Source: Planctomycetota bacterium (GTDB lineage Bacteria > Planctomycetota > Phycisphaerae > Phycisphaerales > UBA1924). Taken from it: DNA of 64,000 bases. Position numbers and translations under genes: made by a program. The notes below the pieces were generated by a model, which ran no database searches, was not told the DNA's origin, and saw nothing but the letters and a program-made list of their open reading frames with translations. Positions 33,325-41,615 of the stretch are shown here, in pieces. Every line of letters begins with the position of its first letter. The stretch's first letter is position 1. The stretch lies in NCBI GenBank assembly GCA_018242605.1, contig JAFEBP010000005.1, positions 768,861 through 832,860 of the forward strand, given 5' to 3'.

Positions 33325-34050
33325 TCAGGCTTTGGATGCGGTGGACGCCTTGATAGCCCAATCGACGACGCGCTGATAGTGCGCGGGGTGAATCACGTCC
33401 AACGCACCGTCCCGAGTCAACGCTCGGGCCGCTGCGAGTTTCCCGTTCGTGACAAGAACCGCTTGAGAAACGAACAGAAGAGCATTCTGCCTGTACCACC
33501 ACTCCACATTCGCGTCATCCCACACCGGCCAACGAATCGCGTCGATCGGCAAGAACCCGTTGCGCGCAAAGTGCGTGACCCAGTACGAGGGGAATCGTTC
33601 GTTGATGTGATTCGTACCGCCCTGATATGGCAGCGCCGCCGAGAAGAGCACCACCGGTGCCAATCCGCAGAGTGAATCTACCAGGCCGTTGGCAGAACTG
33701 GGCGGTAGGTGCTCGGCGACTTCCATCGAGATGGCCAGATCAAAAGTTCGCTGGGTTGCGGGCCCCAATGAACTCAGCACCGCTGGGGTCAGCTTCGACA
33801 AGTCCGTCGCTACAAAGCGATCCGCCGGGATCTCGAGCTGTTCGCGATTCACGTAGTCGCCGTCAATGCCCACTACATCCGACAGCCCCAGTTGCCGTGC
33901 GGCGTTGAGCCATGCCCCCGCGCCGCAACCGACATCAACCACAGAACGGACGGGATGAAGCGCGAACACCAACGGAAGAACTCTCAGCGCCGAACGCCGC
34001 GATCCATCTGATATTCCCGAGAAGAACTGAGCCGTGTACGGAGTAGACAT
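33325..34050 (-). CDS. SAM-dependent methyltransferase
   Basis: This 241-residue protein starts at ATG 34050 (M-S-T-P-Y). Motif I reads V-V-D-V-G-C-G-A-G-A-W near residue 36, with acidic motif II I-D-G-D-Y near residue 64 and M-E-V-A-E-H-L-P as motif IV. This is a class I methyltransferase of the type 23/12 kind, similar to those seen in polysaccharide or sphingolipid clusters. A C-terminal region (W-W-Y-R-Q-N-A-L-L-F) recalls FkbM-like or class I methylases acting on sugars. Its stop lies 5 bases from the convergent GT2 stop, so the two are neighbours without being an operon. Confidence 0.85.
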   Translation of the reverse strand: MSTPYTAQFFSGISDGSRRSALRVLPLVFALHPVRSVVDVGCGAGAWLNAARQLGLSDVVGIDGDYVNREQLEIPADRFVATDLSKLTPAVLSSLGPATQRTFDLAISMEVAEHLPPSSANGLVDSLCGLAPVVLFSAALPYQGGTNHINERFPSYWVTHFARNGFLPIDAIRWPVWDDANVEWWYRQNALLFVSQAVLVTNGKLAAARALTRDGALDVIHPAHYQRVVDWAIKASTASKA

Positions 34051-34220
34051 GAAAACACGCAGACGCCACCGACAGGCGACGGTCCACGGGCAAAGATGCA
34101 TCGTAGTTCGACGTTCAAAATCAGTCCAGCGCTCCTCCTAGGTCACAAAGCCGCACGCCCGCCGGCCGGCCGCACTATCCTTGTGGCGATCTTCTAAACG
34201 GTCATATTCAGGAGCGGTTC

Positions 34221-36167
34221 ATGCGCAACACCCTCGTCCTCACCGCCGCGATTGCGGCCTTCGCAGGTCTCAGCTTTTCGACACTCGCCCAGCAATCCGC
34301 GGAAAAGGGGCCGGGAATCGAGAAGTTCGTCAAGATACGGACCCCCGGTGCGCCGGCGATCGCCCCGGATGGCACGATGTATGTTCGAGACTTTCCCGAG
34401 GGCGTGTACCAGTTGTACCGCGTGAAGGGTGACAAGGTCACCGCCGATCACAAGGGCGAGAAACTCACCACATACGCCGACGGTCTGGCCGGATTCTCGA
34501 TGAGCGAGGACGGCAAGAGGATACTGCTCGCGTACGCCGCGGGCGGCAACGAGAACACGCAGGTTTCGCTTCTGGATACCGCCACGGGCCAGGTCACCGA
34601 CCTGCTCAAGAACCCCAAGGTGCAGTACGCCGTCAACCATTGGCTGCACGACTTCAGCGGGTTCGTCTTTACCGCCAACGACGCGAGCCCGAACGATTTC
34701 TACGTGTATCGCTACGACTTCACCGCCGACGGTAAGGGGAAAGTCACCAAGCTCCTGGGCAAGGAAGGTTCCTGGTCGGCTTCGGATATTTCCGCGGATG
34801 GCTCGCGGCTTCTGGTCGGCCAATACCGTTCCGCGTCGGACTCTCAGTTCTACGAGGTGGACGCCAAGACCGGCGCTCTCAATGACCTGACGATCAAGCC
34901 CAAGGACGGCGGGACCGTCGCAGCGGCGCCCATAGGTTACCTGCCCGGTGAGAAGTCGGTCCTGTTCGAGAGCGACATCGAGGGCGGCATCAAGAAGCTG
35001 TACGTGCGTGATCTCGCGTCGGGGCAGGTCACCAAGGCGATCTCCGAACTCGACGCGTTCGAGATTGACAGCGCCTCCATCAACCGCGATCGCAGCTTGC
35101 TCGCGGTCGCCACGAACGAAGACGGGTACGGCGTGCTACACGTCTACCGCCTGCCGGGCTTCACGCCCGTAGCGCTTCCGCAGATCGAGAAGGGCGTGGT
35201 CGGCGTTGCCGATCTCACGGGAAACCGGATCGTCTGGTCACTCTCCAACGCCCGCACGCCCGGTCTGGCGTTCGCATACGACATCCCCGCCAAGGACGGC
35301 ACCGTCGGCCAGGCCCGTCAGATCACGACCCCGGACACCCAGGGCATCGACCTGGGCAAGTTCCCGCTGCCCGAACTCGTCAAGTACAAGGGATTTGACG
35401 GCGTTGAGATTCCGGCGTTTGTCTACGTTCCCGTGGGCTACGCCAAGGGCACACCGATCCCCTTCGTCGTCAACTACCACGGCGGACCCGAAGGGCAACA
35501 CCGTCCCGGTTTCGATCGCACGGTTCAGTATCTCGTGAGCGAGGGCTTCGGAGTGATGCAGCCCAACGTCCGCGGCAGCACCGGCTACGGCCGTGCCTTT
35601 CACATGCTGGACGATTACAAGAACCGCTGGAACAGCGTCAAGGACGGCGTGGACGCCGCGGCATGGCTCGTCGCCAATGGCTACGCGGCCCCCGGAAAGA
35701 TCGCAACGTACGGCGGCTCGTACGGCGGCTTCATGAGCGTGGCGTGTCTTGTGGAAGACCAGCAGCGAGTCGACGCGGGGTCGCAGAAGGCCCGCCTCTT
35801 TGGCGCCGGAATCGACGTGGTGGGAATCGTCAATCTCAAGACCTTCCTCGAGCAAACCAGCGGGTACCGCCGCAAACTCCGCGAGGTGGAGTACGGCCCC
35901 CTGACCGACCCAGAGTTCCTCACCAGCGTCTCGAGCATCTACAAGATCGACAAGATCAACGTGCCGATGTACATCGCACACGGCTTGAACGATCCTCGCG
36001 TGCCGGTGGGTGAAGCCATGCAACTGGCCGTCGGCCTCATGAAGCGGGGCATGGAGCCCGAGCAGTTCTTCGCCCCCGACGAAGGCCACGGTTTCCAGAA
36101 GTTGGACAACAGGCTCCTGTTCGCCAAGAAGATGAGCAAGTTCCTCAAGCACACCATCGGGAACTAA
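34221..36167 (+). CDS. S9 prolyl oligopeptidase-family peptidase, exported
   Basis: This 648-residue protein starts at ATG 34221 with AGGAG nearby; a signal peptide ends near residue 23 (S-T-L-A-Q). Residues about 35-370 form a WD40/PD40-like beta-propeller. Residues about 400-648 are an alpha/beta hydrolase: H-G-G-P-E-G as the oxyanion region, the nucleophile serine in G-G-S-Y-G-G-F-M, the aspartate near G-L-N-D-P-R-V-P and the histidine in D-E-G-H-G-F. The layout matches dipeptidyl aminopeptidase or acylaminoacyl peptidases of S9. It should cleave small peptides in the periplasm. Confidence 0.93.
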   Translation: MRNTLVLTAAIAAFAGLSFSTLAQQSAEKGPGIEKFVKIRTPGAPAIAPDGTMYVRDFPEGVYQLYRVKGDKVTADHKGEKLTTYADGLAGFSMSEDGKRILLAYAAGGNENTQVSLLDTATGQVTDLLKNPKVQYAVNHWLHDFSGFVFTANDASPNDFYVYRYDFTADGKGKVTKLLGKEGSWSASDISADGSRLLVGQYRSASDSQFYEVDAKTGALNDLTIKPKDGGTVAAAPIGYLPGEKSVLFESDIEGGIKKLYVRDLASGQVTKAISELDAFEIDSASINRDRSLLAVATNEDGYGVLHVYRLPGFTPVALPQIEKGVVGVADLTGNRIVWSLSNARTPGLAFAYDIPAKDGTVGQARQITTPDTQGIDLGKFPLPELVKYKGFDGVEIPAFVYVPVGYAKGTPIPFVVNYHGGPEGQHRPGFDRTVQYLVSEGFGVMQPNVRGSTGYGRAFHMLDDYKNRWNSVKDGVDAAAWLVANGYAAPGKIATYGGSYGGFMSVACLVEDQQRVDAGSQKARLFGAGIDVVGIVNLKTFLEQTSGYRRKLREVEYGPLTDPEFLTSVSSIYKIDKINVPMYIAHGLNDPRVPVGEAMQLAVGLMKRGMEPEQFFAPDEGHGFQKLDNRLLFAKKMSKFLKHTIGN

Positions 36168-36384
36168 TCCCCGGATGAACCCCGAATTCACAATAGCGCG
36201 GCGCCGCGGCGGCCAATCGGGCCATCGCGGTGCCGCGCGTTCGGAAGCGCGGATATTTCCGCGTTCAACGCCCGCTCGGATCTTAACCAATGCTCGCCCA
36301 CGCACGCACGCGCAGCCAGTGCGCGGCGTGCTGGCGGTGACCCTACTCAACCATCACATCCTTCAACAATGAAAAGAGCGTGCC

Positions 36385-37308
36385 ATGACCAACGCCCGCA
36401 TCATCGACGGAGTCGCCCTCGCAAACGTCTTTCGTGAACAAATCAAGGCCCGGGCCGCATCCATCCGCCAGCGGGGAGGACGAGTCCGGCTCGACGCGGT
36501 GCTGGTGGAAGCCGGTGATAACTCCGCGCGTGTCTACGCCGAGAATCAGGCCAAGACGAGCCAGATGCTCGACATCGACTACCGGCTGCACAGGATCGCG
36601 CCCGCCTCCCTTGAAACTGCGTTCGACGAAATCGCCGGACGCGTGCTTCTGCTGAGCAGCGATGAGGATGTCACGGCGATGATGTTGCACGTGCCCATGC
36701 CCCAGGGCGTGGATCCGTACCGCGTGCAACGATTGATCGCCCCTGAGAAAGACGTGGAAGGCGTCAACCCCGCCAACATCGGAAACATCGTGTACGGCCG
36801 GTCGTCCCTGGCGCCGTGTACCGGGTTGGCGGTCATGAAGATGCTGGAGTGGGTCTGGCAGCAGAAGCGTGCCGAGGGTGAAAAGGTACACGAAACCACC
36901 ATCCCCTTCCTGCGGGGAAAGATCGCCGTGGTCGTGGGCGCTGGTGACGTCGTCGGCAAGCCCATTGCGGTGCTGCTGATGCGTCAGGAAGCCACCGTCA
37001 TCTCTTGCAACAAGTGGACACCCGGTCTGGCCGAGATCGCGAAGACCGCCGACGTTCTGGTCGCCGCGGCGGGTGTTCCCGGACTCATCACAGCCGAGAT
37101 GGTGAAGCCTGGCGCCGTAGTGGTCGATGTGGGTGTGAACCGTTTCAAAGGGCCCGACGGCAAGGTCCGCACCGTCGGCGACGTCTGCTTCGATTCCGTT
37201 TCGCACACCGCGGGTTGGCTCAGCCCGGTGCCCGGCGGCGTGGGCCCCATGACAGTGGCCATGCTGCTGCTCAATGTGGTCGAAGTCGCCGAGCGACGGC
37301 TCAAGTAA
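36385..37308 (+). CDS. folD: FolD-like methylenetetrahydrofolate dehydrogenase/cyclohydrolase, active site altered
   Basis: This 307-residue protein has the full FolD layout: an N-terminal folate-binding half, L-A-P-C-T-G near residue 140, and the nucleotide-binding half with V-V-G-A-G-D-V-V-G-K-P near residue 186. P-G-G-V-G-P-M-T follows near the end. Against human MTHFD1 numbering, several key residues differ: the catalytic Lys56 is Gln (Y51-A-E-N-Q55), Gln100 is His (H102 in M-L-H-V-P-M-P) and Asp125 is Glu (K-D-V-E-G). Only Tyr52 is kept. A 20-residue insertion (W-Q-Q-K-R-A-E-G-E-K) sits before the dehydrogenase half. Cyclohydrolase activity is doubtful. It precedes a DUF1015 gene by 9 bases. 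Confidence 0.9.
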   Translation: MTNARIIDGVALANVFREQIKARAASIRQRGGRVRLDAVLVEAGDNSARVYAENQAKTSQMLDIDYRLHRIAPASLETAFDEIAGRVLLLSSDEDVTAMMLHVPMPQGVDPYRVQRLIAPEKDVEGVNPANIGNIVYGRSSLAPCTGLAVMKMLEWVWQQKRAEGEKVHETTIPFLRGKIAVVVGAGDVVGKPIAVLLMRQEATVISCNKWTPGLAEIAKTADVLVAAAGVPGLITAEMVKPGAVVVDVGVNRFKGPDGKVRTVGDVCFDSVSHTAGWLSPVPGGVGPMTVAMLLLNVVEVAERRLK

Positions 37309-37317
37309 ACACAATCA

Positions 37318-38652
37318 ATGCCCTCCATTTATCCATTCCGTGCACTGCAGTTCCTGAGCGGCCGCGGCGATGTGTCGTCGCTCGTCGCTCCGCCCTACGA
37401 CGTGCTCGACGCCGCGTCCAAATCGGCCTTGCTGGCAAAGGATGCCCGAAACATTGTCGCCATCGATCTGCCGCACACCCCGGCCAAGGAACTCGGCCCC
37501 CCCACCTCGTACGCCGCCGCGGCTGCCACCTATCGCCGATGTATCTCTGACGGCACCCTGCGGCAAGCCGCCTCGCCCGTCATGTTCGCATATCGCCAAA
37601 CCACCCGCACCGCGAACGGGGTCTCGATGCGGTCCGGCATGGCGGCATGTGTGGAGGCCGTTCCGTTCGGTCCCCGGCCCGGCGGCGGGATTCTTCCGCA
37701 CGAGGAGACCTTCAGCGGCCCCAAGGAAGATCGCCTGGCGCTAATGAACGCGACGCACGCGCAGATCTCCCCGATCTTCGGGCTGCATTCCGACGAGCAC
37801 GGACTGGCCACTTCGCTGCTCCGGTCCGTCATAAACTCTCGCTCGCCCGACATGACCGCGGACATGGGTGACGGCGTGCTCCATGAAGTGTGGACCATCA
37901 GCGATGCCGCGACCATTCAGGGCTATCAAGCAGCATTGGCAAACGAGGACATCTTCATCGCCGATGGTCACCACCGGTACACCACGCAACTCAACTACGT
38001 CGCCAAGCTCAGCGCCGCCGGGCGCCTTTCCACGGACCACCCCTCCCGCCGATGCATGATGGTGCTTGTCGGCATGTCCGACCCCGGCCTACTCATCTGG
38101 CCGACGCACCGCGTCCTGGGCGGCATGAAGAGCTACTCGCTCGACGCGTTCGCGGCAGCGGCAGGAGACGAGTTCACACTGACGCCGGTCGTCGGCGACA
38201 TCGCGGCGCTGGAGGCCGCCATCGTCAAGGCTCCGAACGAACTCTCCTTCGGCGTCTTTGATTTCCAGTCACGGCGTGGCGCGATCGCAACCCCACGCAC
38301 CCAGGATCCTCTGGCACCGAGATTCCCGGAGAAGCCGCGGGCATGGCGAGAACTCGCCGTGGCGTACATACAGCACGTCGTCGTGGAGCGAATCTGCCAG
38401 CCGCTGCTCAATGGCGGCGAGCCCGTGAAATGGGCGTTCCCGCACACGATTCGAGAGGTCCAGCAGATCGGCGAGGGACTTGAAACGGGTGCGGGCGGCG
38501 GCAAGGGCTTCGCTCAGTTGGCCCTCATCGTTCGGCCGACCCCGCTCGCGGCCGTGCGTGAAACGGGCCGCGCCAACCAACTCATGCCGCAGAAGAGCAC
38601 TTTCTTTTATCCCAAGTTGGCCACCGGACTGTTCATCAATCCGCTTGAGTAG
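37318..38652 (+). CDS. DUF1015 family protein (SerK-like)
   Basis: This 444-residue cytoplasmic protein starts at ATG 37318, 9 bases after folD, so the two are probably co-transcribed. It shows the DUF1015 pattern: P-F-R-A-L-Q-F near the N-terminus, V-A-P-P-Y-D-V-L-D, then H-E-E-T-F-S-G-P-K-E-D-R near residue 128 and F-I-A-D-G-H-H-R-Y-T-T near residue 215. Some members are ADP-dependent free serine kinases (SerK) of archaea, others have unknown functions. The H-E-x-T and D-G-H-H-R-Y blocks are the most conserved. It ends overlapping the convergent MFS gene by 17 bases. Confidence 0.9.
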   Translation: MPSIYPFRALQFLSGRGDVSSLVAPPYDVLDAASKSALLAKDARNIVAIDLPHTPAKELGPPTSYAAAAATYRRCISDGTLRQAASPVMFAYRQTTRTANGVSMRSGMAACVEAVPFGPRPGGGILPHEETFSGPKEDRLALMNATHAQISPIFGLHSDEHGLATSLLRSVINSRSPDMTADMGDGVLHEVWTISDAATIQGYQAALANEDIFIADGHHRYTTQLNYVAKLSAAGRLSTDHPSRRCMMVLVGMSDPGLLIWPTHRVLGGMKSYSLDAFAAAAGDEFTLTPVVGDIAALEAAIVKAPNELSFGVFDFQSRRGAIATPRTQDPLAPRFPEKPRAWRELAVAYIQHVVVERICQPLLNGGEPVKWAFPHTIREVQQIGEGLETGAGGGKGFAQLALIVRPTPLAAVRETGRANQLMPQKSTFFYPKLATGLFINPLE

Positions 38653-40045
38653 GCCGCGGCCGGTGGGCGCTCGCCGTGATCCCCGCGAACACTCCGGGAC
38701 GGTGGTCGTACCCCGGATCGCCGGGGTGCAGTCCGTCGACTTCGGGCGTGCGCCAGATGAGCATGACAATACCGGCCGCCGCAAGAATTGCTCCGGCGCC
38801 CGCCACTCCCATCTGGATCCCCGCCACGGGCGTCATCCGATCGGCGATGAGCCCGCCGATGTAGCCCGAGAGCACGGGCCCCAGGCCCATCACGCCGAAC
38901 ACGGCGGTGTTGCAGATCGCCAGCACCCGCCCGCGCATCGCGTCGGGCACCAGCAACTGCATCGCGGCGTAGGTCGCGTTGAAACTGATGAGCCAACCCG
39001 CGCCGCACACCAGCAGCATCGGGATACCGATCCACATGCTTCGGGCGGCGCCGAATGCCGCCATGCAAACGCCGCTGACAAGCACCGCGATCGGGATGAG
39101 ATGGTGCTTGGGGTACCACTTGGGAAGACCTCGCATGAGAAACGCACCACCGATGGCGCCGAGCCCCATGGTGGCCAGTAGCAGGCCGTACGTAATTTCC
39201 TGCTGTCCCTTCGGGAGGTCCCGGGTGAAGTACACCTCGCTGGCGTACTGCGGGAGCATGCGCTGCAGCGGGGCCCCGAGGAGGCCGTACACCGTCATCG
39301 CCAGGAATGCCGCCCACGGCCCCTTGCGGTGGTAGATGAATGAGAGTGCTTCTCGCAACTCCGCCCACACCGACTTGCCCTCTACCCGCGGCGGTGCCGG
39401 CGCATCGGGCGTCGTTGAAACTGCGAACATCACGCCCAGAAAGCTGAATGTGTTGATCGCGAACAAGGCGAACGGACCGAAGAGACCCAGCAGCACGCCG
39501 CCCAGCGCAGGGCCGATGACACGCGCCATGTTGAACTGCAGGCCGTTCAACACGATCGCCTCCGTCAACTCCGCGCGGGGCACCAAGCGGGGAGTCAGCA
39601 CCTGCCACGCGGGCACGTTGAACGCGCCCACCGCGCCCAGCAATGCCGTGAGCGTCATGACGGTCGCGATGGTCGGGTAGCGGCCGTACGAGGCGATCGT
39701 GAGCGTCGCGGCGATCACCATCATGATCGCCTGCGTCGCGATCAGTAACTTCTTGCGGTTCACCCGATCGGCGAGGACGCCACCGACGATCCCCAGGATC
39801 ATCATCGGCGCGAGCTGTGCCGCGGCGTGCCACCCCAGCCACAACTGCGGTTTATCCGTAGTGACATTGATCACCCACGAGAGACCGACAAACTCCATGA
39901 GATTGCCGACGCTTGAGCCGAACGCGCCGAACCAGACATTTCGGAAGTGGCGATGTCGCAACACGCCCCATCGGGAGTGGTGCGTGTGACCGTCGCCCCG
40001 AGCCTGCTCGGGCGTCTGCGGAGATGGGGATGACGTTTCATCCAA
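38636..40045 (-). CDS. Major facilitator superfamily transporter (EntS/MFS_3-like)
   Basis: This 469-residue protein has about 12 membrane helices. It resembles MFS_3 exporters such as EntS: F-R-N-V-W-F-G-A near helix 1, then a loop G-G-V-L-A-D-R-V-N-R-K between helices 2 and 3 and R-L-V-P-R-A-E-L-T-E-A after helix 4. The loop P-D-A-M-R-G-R-V-L lies in the second half. It probably exports a small molecule or siderophore-like compound. The start is TTG 40045; no clear ribosome site is seen and the N-terminal 25 residues are polar. Its 3' end overlaps the DUF1015 gene. Confidence 0.9.
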   Translation of the reverse strand: MDETSSPSPQTPEQARGDGHTHHSRWGVLRHRHFRNVWFGAFGSSVGNLMEFVGLSWVINVTTDKPQLWLGWHAAAQLAPMMILGIVGGVLADRVNRKKLLIATQAIMMVIAATLTIASYGRYPTIATVMTLTALLGAVGAFNVPAWQVLTPRLVPRAELTEAIVLNGLQFNMARVIGPALGGVLLGLFGPFALFAINTFSFLGVMFAVSTTPDAPAPPRVEGKSVWAELREALSFIYHRKGPWAAFLAMTVYGLLGAPLQRMLPQYASEVYFTRDLPKGQQEITYGLLLATMGLGAIGGAFLMRGLPKWYPKHHLIPIAVLVSGVCMAAFGAARSMWIGIPMLLVCGAGWLISFNATYAAMQLLVPDAMRGRVLAICNTAVFGVMGLGPVLSGYIGGLIADRMTPVAGIQMGVAGAGAILAAAGIVMLIWRTPEVDGLHPGDPGYDHRPGVFAGITASAHRPRPTQAD

Positions 40046-40195
40046 GGCGGTAAGTTTAGTGCGGATTCAGCGCCGCGACATCGCAGCACCCACTTTGATG
40101 CCCGGCATGGATCGCCGTGTCGCCCTGGAACGCTTGTGACGTTCGTCCGCCCGCGAAATCACGGGCTCTGCTACGGCGTGTCGCAGGAATCGAAT

Positions 40196-40232
40196 TGAAA
40201 AAGCCGTCCCGAGAACTTCTTCCCGGAACGGC
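40196..40232 (-). terminator. Rho-independent terminator
   Basis: On the minus strand a 12-base stem (GCCGTTCCGGGA with TCTCGGGACGGC, two G-T pairs) and a short loop are followed by TTTTTC. It lies 40 bases after the stop of the Gly-rich repeat gene. Confidence 0.82.
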
Positions 40233-40271
40233 GAGCAAATGTGTGTGCAAGGTAAGGCTGTCAGAGCCGTT

Positions 40272-41489
40272 TCAGAACATCATGCCGCGGCGTTGCAACG
40301 CATTCCCTTTGATCTTCGCACGCAGTCCGGGGTGATTGGCGAGGAACCTGCGGAACACGTTCGCGTGAGCGTTCATGCCGCCACCGGAACCGCCTGGAAA
40401 TCCGCCACGAGCCTGCGGTCCGTTGCCGCCCTGCGGGCCGAATCCTCGGTGTCCGCCACCGCGAGGACCCTGAAGTCCGGGACCGTCTTCATCCGGACCA
40501 CCTCGCTGCATCGGACCGGCTTTTCCGCCCTGAGGTCCGTCGAATCCGCGAGGGCCATCGAATCCTTGCGGTCCCATCGGCCCGCCTTGACCACGACCGC
40601 CGCCGAATCCACGGGGGCCATCAAAGCCTTCAGGACCCCTCGGCCCGCCTTGACCACGTCCGCCGCCGAACCCGCGAGGACCATCGAAGCCTTCAGGACC
40701 CCTCGGCCCGCCCTGGCCACGACCGCCGCCGAACCCGCGAGGACCATCGAAGCCCTCAGGACCCATCGGCCCGCCCTGGCTACGACCGCCGCCGAACCCG
40801 CGAGGGCCATCGAAGCCCTGAGGACCCAACGGCCCGCCCTGGCCACGGCCGCCGCCGAACCCGCGAGGACCATCGAAGCCTTCGGGACCCTTCGGCCCAC
40901 CCTGACCACGACTGCCGCCGAATCCACGGGGGCCATCAAAGCCTTCAGGACCCCTCGGCCCGCCTTGACCACGTCCGCCGCCGAATCCGCGAGGGCCATC
41001 AAAGCCATCGGGGCCCATCGGGCCACCGCGACCGGCGCCACCGCCCGCCGGTCCGCCCTGTTCGCGTTGATCATTCATACGTTGACGGCGCATCTTGCGG
41101 GGCGGTCCGTCCTGATTGTCGCCGTCGTCATCACCACGTGGCCCACCCGACATTTGGCCAGGCCCACTTCCATCAGGCCCGCCGCGTCGGCCCTGGGGTC
41201 CGTTGCGTTGATCGGGCCCGCCGCCGGGGCCATCCGCGCCGGGACCGCCGCGCGGCGGTGGGCGATCATCGTTCATCTGCGCACGCTGTCGGCGAGCACG
41301 CTGCGGCGGCTGACCATCGCGCGGCGCCGGGCGATCATCGTCCTTTTCGATCACAACCACGCGACGTTCGGTCTGTTCGGCGTGTTGCGGCCGGTCATCA
41401 TCATCGCGCGGCGCGGGAGGCTGTGAAGCAACCAACGGTGTCGCGAGGCACGCAAGCGAAAGCAAAGTCACGAGAGTACGAACTGTCAT
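40272..41489 (-). CDS. Exported Gly/Arg/Pro-rich repeat protein
   Basis: This 405-residue protein starts at ATG 41489 with AGGAG nine bases upstream. A signal peptide ends near residue 22 (L-V-A-S-Q). Residues 23-150 are Pro-, Arg-, Gly- and Asp-rich (D-D-R-P repeats). Residues 153-320 are eight tandem copies of a 21-residue unit of the type G-Q-G-G-P-x-G-P-E-G-F-D-G-P-R-G-F-G-G-G-R. A charged C-terminus ends in A-N-V-F-R-R-F-L-A-N-H-P-G-L. No fold is predicted; it resembles elastic or collagen-like surface proteins, although the G-x-y register is not a strict collagen triplet. It has its own terminator. Confidence 0.85.
   Translation of the reverse strand: MTVRTLVTLLSLACLATPLVASQPPAPRDDDDRPQHAEQTERRVVVIEKDDDRPAPRDGQPPQRARRQRAQMNDDRPPPRGGPGADGPGGGPDQRNGPQGRRGGPDGSGPGQMSGGPRGDDDGDNQDGPPRKMRRQRMNDQREQGGPAGGGAGRGGPMGPDGFDGPRGFGGGRGQGGPRGPEGFDGPRGFGGSRGQGGPKGPEGFDGPRGFGGGRGQGGPLGPQGFDGPRGFGGGRSQGGPMGPEGFDGPRGFGGGRGQGGPRGPEGFDGPRGFGGGRGQGGPRGPEGFDGPRGFGGGRGQGGPMGPQGFDGPRGFDGPQGGKAGPMQRGGPDEDGPGLQGPRGGGHRGFGPQGGNGPQARGGFPGGSGGGMNAHANVFRRFLANHPGLRAKIKGNALQRRGMMF
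40530..41033 (-). repeat. Eight tandem 63-base repeats inside a coding region
   Basis: The repeat encodes 21 residues, eight times in a row, with few substitutions per unit (R, K, L, M or Q at the two variable positions). Such an array can gain or lose units by slippage. Confidence 0.85.
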
Positions 41490-41615
41490 AGCTGAGACTC
41501 CTAAAACACCCCGCGGCTGAACGCTCCGCGTGCTCGGGTATTGCAGTTGTCGTCAAAAGTCCGCCGCGGGACAACTTCGCTTCGCTTCGGCAGAAAATGC
41601 TCGGTTTTCGGGGCC

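Noticed and set aside
36244..36275. Inverted repeat around GCGCGGATATTTCCGCG after the S9 peptidase gene
   Set aside because: It has no T-run and lies in a GC-rich region where such repeats are frequent.
40530..41033. 63-base tandem array considered as a CRISPR or satellite array
   Set aside because: Repeats are contiguous with no spacers, keep the reading frame and encode 21-residue units; it is a protein repeat.
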